NCBI GenBank assembly: GCA_964579505.1
Contig: CAZOGC010000005.1
Location: 62,001-126,000, forward strand
DNA: 64,000 nucleotides
Reading direction: 5' to 3'
Origin: JAJYSO01 sp964579505
Lineage (GTDB): Bacteria; Bacteroidota; Bacteroidia; Flavobacteriales; Flavobacteriaceae
Part shown: one piece after another, positions 26,268 through 34,802 of the stretch
Numbering within the stretch: position 1 is the first letter of the stretch
How the letters are laid out: each line of letters starts with the position of its first letter
The notes under the pieces: model-generated
What the model was told of the DNA's origin: nothing
Seen by the model: the letters and a program-made list of their open reading frames with translations, nothing else
The model's database searches: none
Position numbers and translations under genes: made by a program

Positions 26268-28718
26268 TTAATACGGATCCACATTTAGCAACACGCGTAC
26301 CCCACGGTAGGCGGCAATAGCTTCATACGATTGTAATAGCTTTTGTAGATAGGCTTTTGTTTTTGCAAGTGATTGTTTGGGCGGTATTTTAAGGGTAATC
26401 ACCTTGTAATATTCATTTCGTATACGAGCTACCGGCGGAAAAACAGGTCCCAAAACTCGTTCTTTAAAAGTGGTACGCAATCCTTTGGCCAACCAGTCTG
26501 CGGCTTCATTTACGGTATTGTAATTTCGTCCTTTAAAGCTGATTTTTATGAGATGACATAAGGGTGGGTAATGAAACTCTTGTCGCCCGTTGAGTTGATC
26601 CGCGTACATGCTTTCATAATCGTGAGCAATTACCTGCGTTAAAACAGGATGATTGGGGTTATAGGTTTGTATCAGCACGTGGCCTTGCTTTTCAGTACGC
26701 CCTGCTCTTCCTGCTACTTGAGTCAACAACTGAAAAGCGCGCTCATGAGCCCTAAAATCCGGAAAGTTTAATAGGTTGTCGGCTTGCATAACTCCGACCA
26801 AATCTACGTGTCTAAAATCTAAGCCTTTGGCTAACATCTGTGTGCCGACCAAAATATCTATTTCTCGGTGTTCAAATTGATAGATTATTTTTTCATATCC
26901 GTGCTTTCCACGAGTGGTATCTAAATCCATTCTACCAACCGTATGCTCCGGAAAAATTTCTTGTAGTTCTGTTTCTACCTGCTCGGTTCCCAATCCTTTA
27001 GTACTCATCTCCATACTACCACAAACCAAACATTTTTTTTGCATAGGCATATGATAACCACAGTAATGACATCGCAGTGAATGGCTGTGTTTATGATAGG
27101 TAAGACTTACATCACAATTAGGGCATTGTGGTGAATGTCCACATGTCAGACATTCTAAAATAGGTGAATATCCTCGACGATTTTGAAAGAGAATAACTTG
27201 TTTTTCTTCCTCTAATGTGTTTTTTATGGACATAATCAGTTCATCTGAAAAATGACCGGTCATTTTTTTCTGCTTGTACTTCTTTTTTAAATCGATTAGC
27301 ATTATTTTAGGTGGAATGACTTTTCCATAGCGTTTCTTTAATGTAACCAGCCCGTATTTTTGCTGCGTTGTATTAAAATAACTTTCTAAGCTAGGCGTAG
27401 CCGACCCCAACAACAACTTACATGTAAACAGATGAGCTAAAACAACGGCAGCATCGCGTGCCTGATAACGCGGCGCCGGATCAAACTGTTTAAAGGTGTT
27501 TTCGTGTTCTTCATCTACTACAATTAAACCCAAATTTTGAAAAGGTAAAAAAACAGATGAGCGCACGCCAATTACAATTTTCCCGGCGGTATTGTGCCGT
27601 ATTTTTTGATACACTTCTACCCGTTCATTAACCGAATATTTGCTGTGATAAACCAATACTTCCTCTCCAAAATGCGCTTGTAGCCGCATAATTAATTGAG
27701 TAGTTAAGGCTATTTCGGGTAGCATATACAGCACTTGTTTTCCTTGTGCTAAGGTTTCTTGAATAAGTTGTATGTATATTTCGGTTTTACCCGAGGATGT
27801 AATCCCGTGCAGTAAACAGGGCTTATTTTCTGAAAACACTTGCTTGATTTGCGTAAAAGCAGCCGTTTGTTCGGGAGAAAGCTGTAGTTGTAAATCTTTT
27901 TCTTTGGTTTCTGTTTGTACCCGGTCTTCTTGCAACTGATAGGCTTCAAGTATTCCTTTACCAATTAATGATTGTATTGTACCAGCCGATGTTTGCGCTG
28001 CCTCTTCTAACGTTTTGGGTAAGATAGGGTCTTTACTCTTGGCTTGTAGTGAAAATAAACTCAGTAAAACTGCGCGCTGCTTGGGCGCCTTATTTAATAC
28101 TGTTAACAACTCGTTTAATTTTTCATCTGAGCGGTACGCTTCTGTCAAGCGCACATAGCGTTTCAGCTTAGGTTTATATTTTTTATAGAGTTCTTGATTT
28201 ACAACAATCACTTTTTTTTCTACCAACCGATTGAGCAATGGCAAGACTACTTTTCGATCTAAAATAGCCATTACTTCCCGTATTTTTAAAAGTGTTTGGC
28301 GCTGCAACGCTTCGTACAGCAAATACTCATCATCGGTTAGCTCTACGTCTTTAACAGCCGTTTCTCTATTTAGGGCTATAACGGTTTCGCTCTGTAATAA
28401 AAATGCACTCGGCAAAGCAGCGCGAAGCACCTCGCCTTCTCCACACATATAATAGTTGGCAATCCAACTAAAAAAGTGAAGTTGTTTTGTTGTAAGCAAC
28501 GGGGTTTCTTCTAAGATTTCTTCCACATATTTTGCCTCATAAAATTTTGGCTTTTCTTGATGAATTTTGGCCACTACTCCCGTATAAACTTTTGTTTTAC
28601 CAAATGGAACGGCTACGCGCATGCCTATTTGCAGTTTTTCTACCTGTGCATCTGTTACGGCATAGGTATACTGCTTAGCCAGTGGAAGCGGTAAAATGAC
28701 ATTGATGAAATTTTGCAT
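26268..28718 (-). CDS. priA: primosomal protein N' (replication restart helicase)
   Basis: An 816-residue superfamily 2 helicase that restarts stalled forks. An N-terminal DNA-binding domain (residues 1-100) is followed by Walker A GITSSGKT (305-312), DEEH (402-405) and eight zinc-binding Cys (523, 526, 532, 535, 550, 553, 563, 566). The helicase C-terminal motif QVAGRAGR and a C-terminal domain ending in LLNVDPY complete it. All functional motifs are intact. It is the last gene of a nadC-yihY-priA run. Confidence 0.95.
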   Translation of the reverse strand: MQNFINVILPLPLAKQYTYAVTDAQVEKLQIGMRVAVPFGKTKVYTGVVAKIHQEKPKFYEAKYVEEILEETPLLTTKQLHFFSWIANYYMCGEGEVLRAALPSAFLLQSETVIALNRETAVKDVELTDDEYLLYEALQRQTLLKIREVMAILDRKVVLPLLNRLVEKKVIVVNQELYKKYKPKLKRYVRLTEAYRSDEKLNELLTVLNKAPKQRAVLLSLFSLQAKSKDPILPKTLEEAAQTSAGTIQSLIGKGILEAYQLQEDRVQTETKEKDLQLQLSPEQTAAFTQIKQVFSENKPCLLHGITSSGKTEIYIQLIQETLAQGKQVLYMLPEIALTTQLIMRLQAHFGEEVLVYHSKYSVNERVEVYQKIRHNTAGKIVIGVRSSVFLPFQNLGLIVVDEEHENTFKQFDPAPRYQARDAAVVLAHLFTCKLLLGSATPSLESYFNTTQQKYGLVTLKKRYGKVIPPKIMLIDLKKKYKQKKMTGHFSDELIMSIKNTLEEEKQVILFQNRRGYSPILECLTCGHSPQCPNCDVSLTYHKHSHSLRCHYCGYHMPMQKKCLVCGSMEMSTKGLGTEQVETELQEIFPEHTVGRMDLDTTRGKHGYEKIIYQFEHREIDILVGTQMLAKGLDFRHVDLVGVMQADNLLNFPDFRAHERAFQLLTQVAGRAGRTEKQGHVLIQTYNPNHPVLTQVIAHDYESMYADQLNGRQEFHYPPLCHLIKISFKGRNYNTVNEAADWLAKGLRTTFKERVLGPVFPPVARIRNEYYKVITLKIPPKQSLAKTKAYLQKLLQSYEAIAAYRGVRVLLNVDPY

Positions 28719-28736
28719 AACTTAAAGTAAATTCAC

Positions 28737-29711
28737 CTAATCCTCGGCCTTGTGGTTTAGCGTATTGTATTCTTCTAAATTTTTCTTCAACTTATTTTGT
28801 TCTTTTAATTTGAGAATGGCACCATTCAATTCAAATCCCAATAAAAGAATATTTGCGTTTAACCAAGTATAAAACATGGCAATTACTAAGGCGCCTATAG
28901 ACCCATATAATTTATTATACGAGCTAAAATTTTCGATATAAATAGAAAACAAATAAGTAAAAACCATCACTAAAAGCGTAGTAAACAGCGCGCCTATAGA
29001 AAAGTACTTTGATTCTCTGCCTTCTTTTGTGCCAAAATAATACAGAATGGCCACCGCGTTATAAATCATAAAAACAAATACCACGTAACGCCCAATTTCT
29101 GCCCAACGTATTACATCGCCAAAAATACCCATTGCCTCTAAATGTTGAATGATGTAGGTAAGGTATATGGTTACAATAACCGTAACCAACAACAAGATTG
29201 AAATAATAATAGCTACTCCAAGAGCCACAAAATATTGTTGTACGATACTTCTTCGTTTTTTAGTATGCCAAGAATATTCAAATCCGGTAAAGATGGCATT
29301 AATACCATTGGCCATCAAAAAAATAGACAGCACAAAAACAATTGATAACAACCCTGTTCGTGGAGTATTGGCTATATCATAAAACAGCTTATCAAACATC
29401 TGGTGTGTCTGCGGGGGTAAGAGTTTTTCTAGATAGGCTAATAATCGTGTTTGAAAATCTTTTACAAACCATACAAAAGGTATCAGATTTAAGACAAACA
29501 GTAAAAAGGGAAAAATGGCCATAAAAAAGCTGAAAGCAATAGACCCGGCGCGTGTTGTAAAAGTTCCTTTTATGATGCCGTACACATAAATTTCGAGCAA
29601 ATCGTATAAAGACAATCCATTAAATCCGGGAAGAATAATCTTCTTACACAACCTTACCAGGTTACGCACAATTGGGATGCCCTCTAGTTTTTGCTCTAAA
29701 TCTCTCGACAT
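28737..29711 (-). CDS. YihY/BrkB family inner-membrane protein
   Basis: A 324-residue protein with about six membrane segments in the YihY pattern: the conserved GSIAFSFFMAIFPFLLFVLNLIPF, GLLSIVFVLSIFLMANGINAIFTGFEYSW, then the C-terminal YGSIGALVIAMFYTWLNANILLLGFELNG. Family members are uncharacterised inner-membrane proteins (once mislabelled ribonuclease BN). It starts one base after the nadC stop and is followed 18 bases on by priA. Confidence 0.85.
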   Translation of the reverse strand: MSRDLEQKLEGIPIVRNLVRLCKKIILPGFNGLSLYDLLEIYVYGIIKGTFTTRAGSIAFSFFMAIFPFLLFVLNLIPFVWFVKDFQTRLLAYLEKLLPPQTHQMFDKLFYDIANTPRTGLLSIVFVLSIFLMANGINAIFTGFEYSWHTKKRRSIVQQYFVALGVAIIISILLLVTVIVTIYLTYIIQHLEAMGIFGDVIRWAEIGRYVVFVFMIYNAVAILYYFGTKEGRESKYFSIGALFTTLLVMVFTYLFSIYIENFSSYNKLYGSIGALVIAMFYTWLNANILLLGFELNGAILKLKEQNKLKKNLEEYNTLNHKAED

Positions 29712-29712
29712 G

Positions 29713-30573
29713 TTACACCGCTTTTAAGCTTAAATCCAAGTTGTAAACCGAATGCGTTAAGGCGCCACTCGATATAAAGTCTACCCCGCATTCTGCATAT
29801 TGGCGCGCAGTTTCTAGTGTAATTCCTCCACTAGATTCTGTTAAACATTTTCCGTTAATCATTCCTACGGCTCGGCGTGTATCCTCAAAACTAAAGTTAT
29901 CTATTAAGATACGATAAACCCCTTCATTTTGCAAGATTTCTTCTATTTCGTCAAAATTACGTGCTTCAACAATAATTTTTAAATCTAGTTTCTTTTGCGC
30001 TAAAAAAGTCTTGGTTTTTTGAATAGCGGCGGTTACCCCACCGGCAAAGTCGATGTGGTTATCTTTCAGCATTATCATATCATATAACCCGAATCGATGG
30101 TTAACACCTCCGCCAATACGCACGGCATACTTTTCAAGAACCCGAATTCCGGGGGTTGTTTTTCGCGTATCGAGAATTTGCGTGTGAGTACCCGCCAATT
30201 GCTCAACAAACTGATTTGTTTTAGTAGCAATAGCGCTCATGCGTTGCATGGTATTTAGCATAAACCGTTCTGCTTTTAATATAGATTGGCTTTTACCGGA
30301 AACATAAAAGGCAACATCTCCTTTTTTCATCTTTTCTCCATCAGTCATTAAAACCTCTACTTGAAGCGTTGGGTCTATATAACTAAAAATGCGCTGTGCT
30401 ATAGCTATTCCGGCCAAAACACCTTCTTCTTTCACCAATAATTTAGCTTTTCCCTGTGCATTATTCGGTATGCAAGCTAACGAGCTGTAATCACCTTCGC
30501 CTACATCTTCTCGTACAGCATTGGCTATAATTCTATCTATCTCTTTATCAAAATACTTTTGGTCTATCTGCAT
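29713..30573 (-). CDS. nadC: nicotinate-nucleotide pyrophosphorylase (carboxylating)
   Basis: 286 aa. Converts quinolinate and PRPP to nicotinate mononucleotide in NAD synthesis. Signature segments are DILDTRKTTPGIRVLEKYAVRIGGGVNHRFGLYDMIMLKDNHI and the C-terminal ESSGGITLETARQYAECGVDFISSGALTHS. Length and all motifs are standard. First gene of the minus-strand run, divergent from rlmH with only 46 bases between them. Confidence 0.95.
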   Translation of the reverse strand: MQIDQKYFDKEIDRIIANAVREDVGEGDYSSLACIPNNAQGKAKLLVKEEGVLAGIAIAQRIFSYIDPTLQVEVLMTDGEKMKKGDVAFYVSGKSQSILKAERFMLNTMQRMSAIATKTNQFVEQLAGTHTQILDTRKTTPGIRVLEKYAVRIGGGVNHRFGLYDMIMLKDNHIDFAGGVTAAIQKTKTFLAQKKLDLKIIVEARNFDEIEEILQNEGVYRILIDNFSFEDTRRAVGMINGKCLTESSGGITLETARQYAECGVDFISSGALTHSVYNLDLSLKAV

Positions 30574-30619
30574 ATTCTTTTATTTTCGCTAAAATAAGAA
30601 AACTAATCTGAACCATCTG

Positions 30620-31093
30620 ATGACTTTTACGCTCCTGCTCATTGGCAAAACAACCGATAAAACCTTGCAAAAGCTTACCGATAAATATACTCAACGACTC
30701 CGCCATTACGGAAAATTTAGCATCGTGGTGATCCCGGAGTTAAAAATGCGTAAAAATATGACACAAGAAGAGCAAAAGCGAAAAGAAGGAGAAGCTATTC
30801 TGCAAAAATTGCAACCATCAGATGAGGTGGTCTTGCTAGACGAAAAAGGAAAAGAATTTTCTTCTACCCAATTTGCACAATGGCTACAAAAAAAGATGAA
30901 TACCGGAAAAAAACGCATGGTCTTTGTGGTAGGTGGTCCTTACGGATTTTCAGAAGCGGTTTATCAGCGGGCTCATCAAAAAATAGCGCTGTCGCAAATG
31001 ACGTTCTCACACGAAATGATTCGTCCTTTTTTTGCAGAACAACTCTACCGAGCTTTTACCATTTTACGCGGAGAGAATTATCATCATGAATAA
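30620..31093 (+). CDS. rlmH: 23S rRNA pseudouridine(1915)-N3 methyltransferase
   Basis: 157 aa, the usual length. SPOUT-fold enzyme: SAM loop VVGGPYGF (residues 103-110), followed by LSQMTFSHEMIRPFFAEQLYRA (124-145) and the C-terminal GENYHH. It methylates helix 69 of 23S rRNA on assembled ribosomes. It has a short shared promoter region with nadC. Confidence 0.95.
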   Translation: MTFTLLLIGKTTDKTLQKLTDKYTQRLRHYGKFSIVVIPELKMRKNMTQEEQKRKEGEAILQKLQPSDEVVLLDEKGKEFSSTQFAQWLQKKMNTGKKRMVFVVGGPYGFSEAVYQRAHQKIALSQMTFSHEMIRPFFAEQLYRAFTILRGENYHHE

Positions 31094-31171
31094 AAATGGA
31101 ATTGAACTCAATATAGACTAAACAATAAAGATATAGAATTATGTAAGCAACAGATTTTTGAGTTGTACAAC

Positions 31172-31204
31172 AATCCTGACAGGTTTTCGAAACCTGTCAG
31201 GATT
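31172..31204. repeat. perfect 15-bp inverted repeat with 3-base loop
   Basis: AATCCTGACAGGTTT - TCG - AAACCTGTCAGGATT lies between the convergent rlmH and alcohol dehydrogenase genes. There is no T-run, so it is not a standard terminator. It resembles dispersed extragenic palindromes in Bacteroidota. A weak half-match (CCTGACAAGTTTTCCGAAA) is at 19919-19937. Confidence 0.75.
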
Positions 31205-31213
31205 ACTCCTAAT

Positions 31214-32266
31214 TTACGCTTCTTTAAGCGAAGCCATATCAATCACAAAACGGTATTTTACATCACCTTCTACCACCCGATTCCAAGCTTCATTAATATC
31301 TTGAATTCTTATCATTTCAACTTCAGGCAACACATGGTGTCTGTCACAAAAATTGAGCATTTCTTGAGTTTCGGCAATCCCACCAATTAGCGAGCCGGCA
31401 ATATTTTTACGCGCACGTACCAAAAGTCCGCTGTTAACCGCTGTTAGTGGTTCTATAGCACCCACCATTACCATCGTTGCATCGCGTTTTAGCAAGTTAA
31501 TATAAGGATCTACGTCATGTCCTACCGGAATTGTATTCAGTAAAAAGTCAAAAGAATCTTTTTGTTTTCTCATCGCGTTTTCTTGCGTAGAGAGCAGCAC
31601 CTCATCGGCACCCAACAATTTAGCATCTTCCCCTTTTTCTGGCGAGCGCGTAATCATAACCACATATGCCCCCATGGCATGAGCCAATTTAATACCCATA
31701 TGTCCTAAGCCACCTAGGCCAATCACTCCCACTCTATCTCCTTTTTTTACGTTCCAATGACGCAAAGGCGAATAGGTAGTAATACCGGCACAGAGCAATG
31801 GGGCAACTTTCGAAACTTCTAAATTATCAGGAATATGCAAGACAAAATCGGCGTCTACCACAATACGTTCAGAATAACCACCATAGGTGAGTCCACCTAA
31901 AAATTTATCTTTTCCGCCATAAGTCATAACTGCTCCATTTTCGCAATATTGCTCTAAGCCTTCTTGGCATGCAGCGCAATGCCTACACGAATCTACCATA
32001 CAGCCTACACCCACCATTTCACCCACTTTAAACCGGGTGACTTCTGTGCCTACTGCCAATACTTTCCCTACAATCTCATGTCCCGGAACCATCGGATATT
32101 TAGCTCCACCCCATTCATTTCTTCCGTTGTGAATATCACTGTGGCAAACCCCACAATACAAAATCTTTATAGACACATCGGTGGGTTGTAGAGCCCTTCG
32201 TTCTATGTCTAGTGGCTTCAAATCACTTTTTGCCGCTTTTATTCCGTATGCTTTAACTCCTGTCAT
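31214..32266 (-). CDS. zinc-dependent NAD(P) alcohol dehydrogenase (YahK-like)
   Basis: A 350-residue medium-chain dehydrogenase/reductase of the cinnamyl-alcohol-dehydrogenase type. Catalytic zinc ligands: Cys38 (CGVCHSD), His63 (PGHE) and Cys159; structural zinc: Cys94, Cys97, Cys100, Cys108. The cofactor loop is GLGGLGH (183-189). It reduces a broad range of aldehydes in the cytosol. Standing alone between a palindrome and the rdgB promoter region. Confidence 0.9.
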   Translation of the reverse strand: MTGVKAYGIKAAKSDLKPLDIERRALQPTDVSIKILYCGVCHSDIHNGRNEWGGAKYPMVPGHEIVGKVLAVGTEVTRFKVGEMVGVGCMVDSCRHCAACQEGLEQYCENGAVMTYGGKDKFLGGLTYGGYSERIVVDADFVLHIPDNLEVSKVAPLLCAGITTYSPLRHWNVKKGDRVGVIGLGGLGHMGIKLAHAMGAYVVMITRSPEKGEDAKLLGADEVLLSTQENAMRKQKDSFDFLLNTIPVGHDVDPYINLLKRDATMVMVGAIEPLTAVNSGLLVRARKNIAGSLIGGIAETQEMLNFCDRHHVLPEVEMIRIQDINEAWNRVVEGDVKYRFVIDMASLKEA

Positions 32267-32381
32267 AATTCGCTGCTTAATAGTCTCACAAATTTATTGA
32301 TTATACATCAAAAAAATTGCCTCAACACTTATTTTATCACGCATTTAACGCTTATTCGTCATTCGTATAAAACTCAATTCT

Positions 32382-32414
32382 TTTGTTAAAATATGGTGGA
32401 TTTTTGTAGCTTTA
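32382..32414 (+). promoter_or_regulatory. candidate promoter of rdgB
   Basis: TTTG (32382-32385) and TAGCTTTA (32407-32414, one mismatch to TAnnTTTG) are spaced by 21 bases, close to a full -33/-7 Bacteroidota promoter, 21 bases before the ATG. Confidence 0.4.
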
Positions 32415-32435
32415 CGCAAATATCATTTTATTTTT

Positions 32436-33020
32436 ATGGAATTGGTTTTTGCTACACACAATCAACATAAAGTCAAGGAGATAAAAGCACTCCTCCCAAA
32501 CTCTTTTAAACTGCTCTCCCTGTCTGATATTGGTTGTCATGAAGAAATTTTAGAAACCGCAGACACCATTCGCGGAAACGCATTACTCAAAGCTAGCTAC
32601 GTAAAAAAACAATATGGTTTAGATTGTTTTGCTGATGACTCGGGGCTAGAAGTAGAAGCCTTAAACGGCGCACCGGGCGTTTATTCTGCCCGTTATGCCG
32701 GCCCTGAGAAGAAGGATACTGCCAATGTGGCCAAACTCTTAAAAGAGATGGAACAATTACCTAACAGAAAAGCACAATTTGTAACTACTATTGCCCTAGC
32801 TATAGGGGTACAACAAAAAACATTTACCGGTGTCTGTAAAGGGAAAATTTTAATTGCTCAACAAGGTACTAACGGGTTTGGATATGACCCTGTTTTTAAC
32901 CCTGATGGGTATACTTGTAGTTTTGCCGAGATGACCCAAACCGAAAAGAGTAAAATAAGTCATCGAGGAAAAGCACTTCAAAAATTATTGGCTTATTTAG
33001 CATCGTGTACTCTTGCCTAA
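32436..33020 (+). CDS. rdgB: non-canonical purine NTP pyrophosphatase (RdgB/HAM1)
   Basis: 194 aa. Hydrolyses dITP/XTP to sanitise the nucleotide pool. N-terminal FATHNQHKVKEIKALL (T-x-N-x-x-K phosphate site), DDSGLEVEALNGAPGVYSARYAG in the middle, and GYDPVF near the C-terminus with SHRGKAL at the end. All are standard for the family. Confidence 0.95.
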   Translation: MELVFATHNQHKVKEIKALLPNSFKLLSLSDIGCHEEILETADTIRGNALLKASYVKKQYGLDCFADDSGLEVEALNGAPGVYSARYAGPEKKDTANVAKLLKEMEQLPNRKAQFVTTIALAIGVQQKTFTGVCKGKILIAQQGTNGFGYDPVFNPDGYTCSFAEMTQTEKSKISHRGKALQKLLAYLASCTLA

Positions 33021-33099
33021 CTAAAAATAAATACGCGTTTTCCCGTTATTTAATAAAGTTTTTTATCTCTTAACGCTGTTGACAAAATTTATTACATTC

Positions 33100-34797
33100 A
33101 TGAAATTCAGATTTCTCCTTTTCTTTATCGCTTTCTCTCAACTTTCTTTCGGGCAAAAAAATTTGCCTCAACACTATTTTAAAAGTCCATTAGACATTCC
33201 TTTATCGCTAGCCGGAAATTTTGGCGAATTACGCTCTAATCACTTTCACAGCGGATTAGATTTGCGCACTCAACAACGTACCGGCTTAGAAGTACACGCT
33301 GCTGCCAGCGGTTATATTAGTCGCATTAAAGTACAGCTATACGGTTTTGGAAAAGCCATCTACATACAACATCCCAATGGCTACACTACTGTTTACGGGC
33401 ATTTAAAAGAGTTTGCACCAAAAATTAGAGCGTATGTGCGCAAACGCATGTACGCACAAGAAAAAAACACTATTCAACTTTTTCCGAAAAAAGGGGATTT
33501 ACCGGTAAAGCAAGGCGAAGTGATTGCTTTGAGTGGCGAATCGGGTGGTGCTGCCGGTCCTCATCTTCATTTTGAGATACGTGATAGCCGTCAACGCCCT
33601 ATGAACCCGCTGTTGTTTGGTATAAAAATTAAAGATAACCGCACCCCAAAAGTCAGTGGGTTATACGTTTATCCTACAGGAAGAAATGCTTATGCCAATC
33701 GATCGGCTAAACGCCAAAAACTACACCTTACAAAACAAGCAGATGGCGTTTATACGGCCGAAAAATTATACGGATACGGAAAACTTGGTTTTGGTATTTC
33801 AGCTGTAGATTATACTGACAATTCGCCTTATACTGATGGCATTTACAACATTCAAACTCGTTTAAACGGACAACCGCGCTTTGCTATTCTCTTCAATCGA
33901 TTCTCCTTTTCTAAATCGCGTTATGTAAACCGATATATAGACTACGCATATTACAAAGAACACAAAAGACGCATTCAAAAATTGTTTATGCAACCCAATG
34001 AAGACATTGATTTTTCTATTAAAACTACTGATAAAGGGTACATAAAAATTAAAGATAACTTAAACTATAAATATATCATAGACTTAACCGATTATTCAGG
34101 GAATAAAACAATCATAAAAGTGCCAATCCAAGCACGAAAATTGCCACAAGAGGACATCACTCCTAAAAAAATACACAAAACCGATTATTTAGCTTTTGCC
34201 GACAAGCCGAATGTTTTTAAGCTGCAATATCACGATATTTACATTCCTAAAGGAGCTTTATACGAAAACACCTATCTAGATTTAGAAGACCATCCTGCAA
34301 AAGTAAAAGTTCACCTCAGTACTACTCCGTTGCAAAAAAAGATTACCATCGGGTTTGATGCTAGTAGATACAGCAAAGAAGACCGCGAAAAACTCTACGT
34401 TGCCCGCTCATATCCTTGGGGAAGCAAATACTATTCCAGCACCTACAAAGACGGTACTCGTATTACCACCCGAACACGAACTTTTGGCACGTATGAATTG
34501 GTGCGAGACGACACTCCTCCTACCATAAAACCACTTAATTTTAGCAATAAAAAATGGGTGTCAACCTTAGCTTATCTCAAGCTTAAAATTAATGATAAAG
34601 GCTCCGGTATTTCTACATACCGCGGTACTATAAACGGAAAATTTATCGTGCTAGAATACGACTACAAAAACCATATTTTAAAATATGATTTTAGAGACGA
34701 TGTGTCTGACAAAACTCAAAATCATTTACAAATAATTGTAGTTGACAACGTAGGGAACAGCACTACTTTTAATGCTACCTTTTTCAGAAAAGACTAA
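33100..34797 (+). CDS. M23 family metallopeptidase with C-terminal beta-rich region
   Basis: I use the ATG of MKFRFLLFF, whose product starts with a signal peptide (ending SFGQ); a TTG seven codons upstream adds nothing. The peptidase domain lies early: HFHSGLD (His50, Asp54), then GPHLHFEIRD (His155, His157), the complete LytM zinc site. So it is probably an active peptidoglycan endopeptidase. About 400 residues of beta-rich sequence follow. The stop is five bases before a TonB receptor gene, so they are probably cotranscribed. 565 aa. Confidence 0.87.
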   Translation: MKFRFLLFFIAFSQLSFGQKNLPQHYFKSPLDIPLSLAGNFGELRSNHFHSGLDLRTQQRTGLEVHAAASGYISRIKVQLYGFGKAIYIQHPNGYTTVYGHLKEFAPKIRAYVRKRMYAQEKNTIQLFPKKGDLPVKQGEVIALSGESGGAAGPHLHFEIRDSRQRPMNPLLFGIKIKDNRTPKVSGLYVYPTGRNAYANRSAKRQKLHLTKQADGVYTAEKLYGYGKLGFGISAVDYTDNSPYTDGIYNIQTRLNGQPRFAILFNRFSFSKSRYVNRYIDYAYYKEHKRRIQKLFMQPNEDIDFSIKTTDKGYIKIKDNLNYKYIIDLTDYSGNKTIIKVPIQARKLPQEDITPKKIHKTDYLAFADKPNVFKLQYHDIYIPKGALYENTYLDLEDHPAKVKVHLSTTPLQKKITIGFDASRYSKEDREKLYVARSYPWGSKYYSSTYKDGTRITTRTRTFGTYELVRDDTPPTIKPLNFSNKKWVSTLAYLKLKINDKGSGISTYRGTINGKFIVLEYDYKNHILKYDFRDDVSDKTQNHLQIIVVDNVGNSTTFNATFFRKD

Positions 34798-34802
34798 CCA
34801 TT

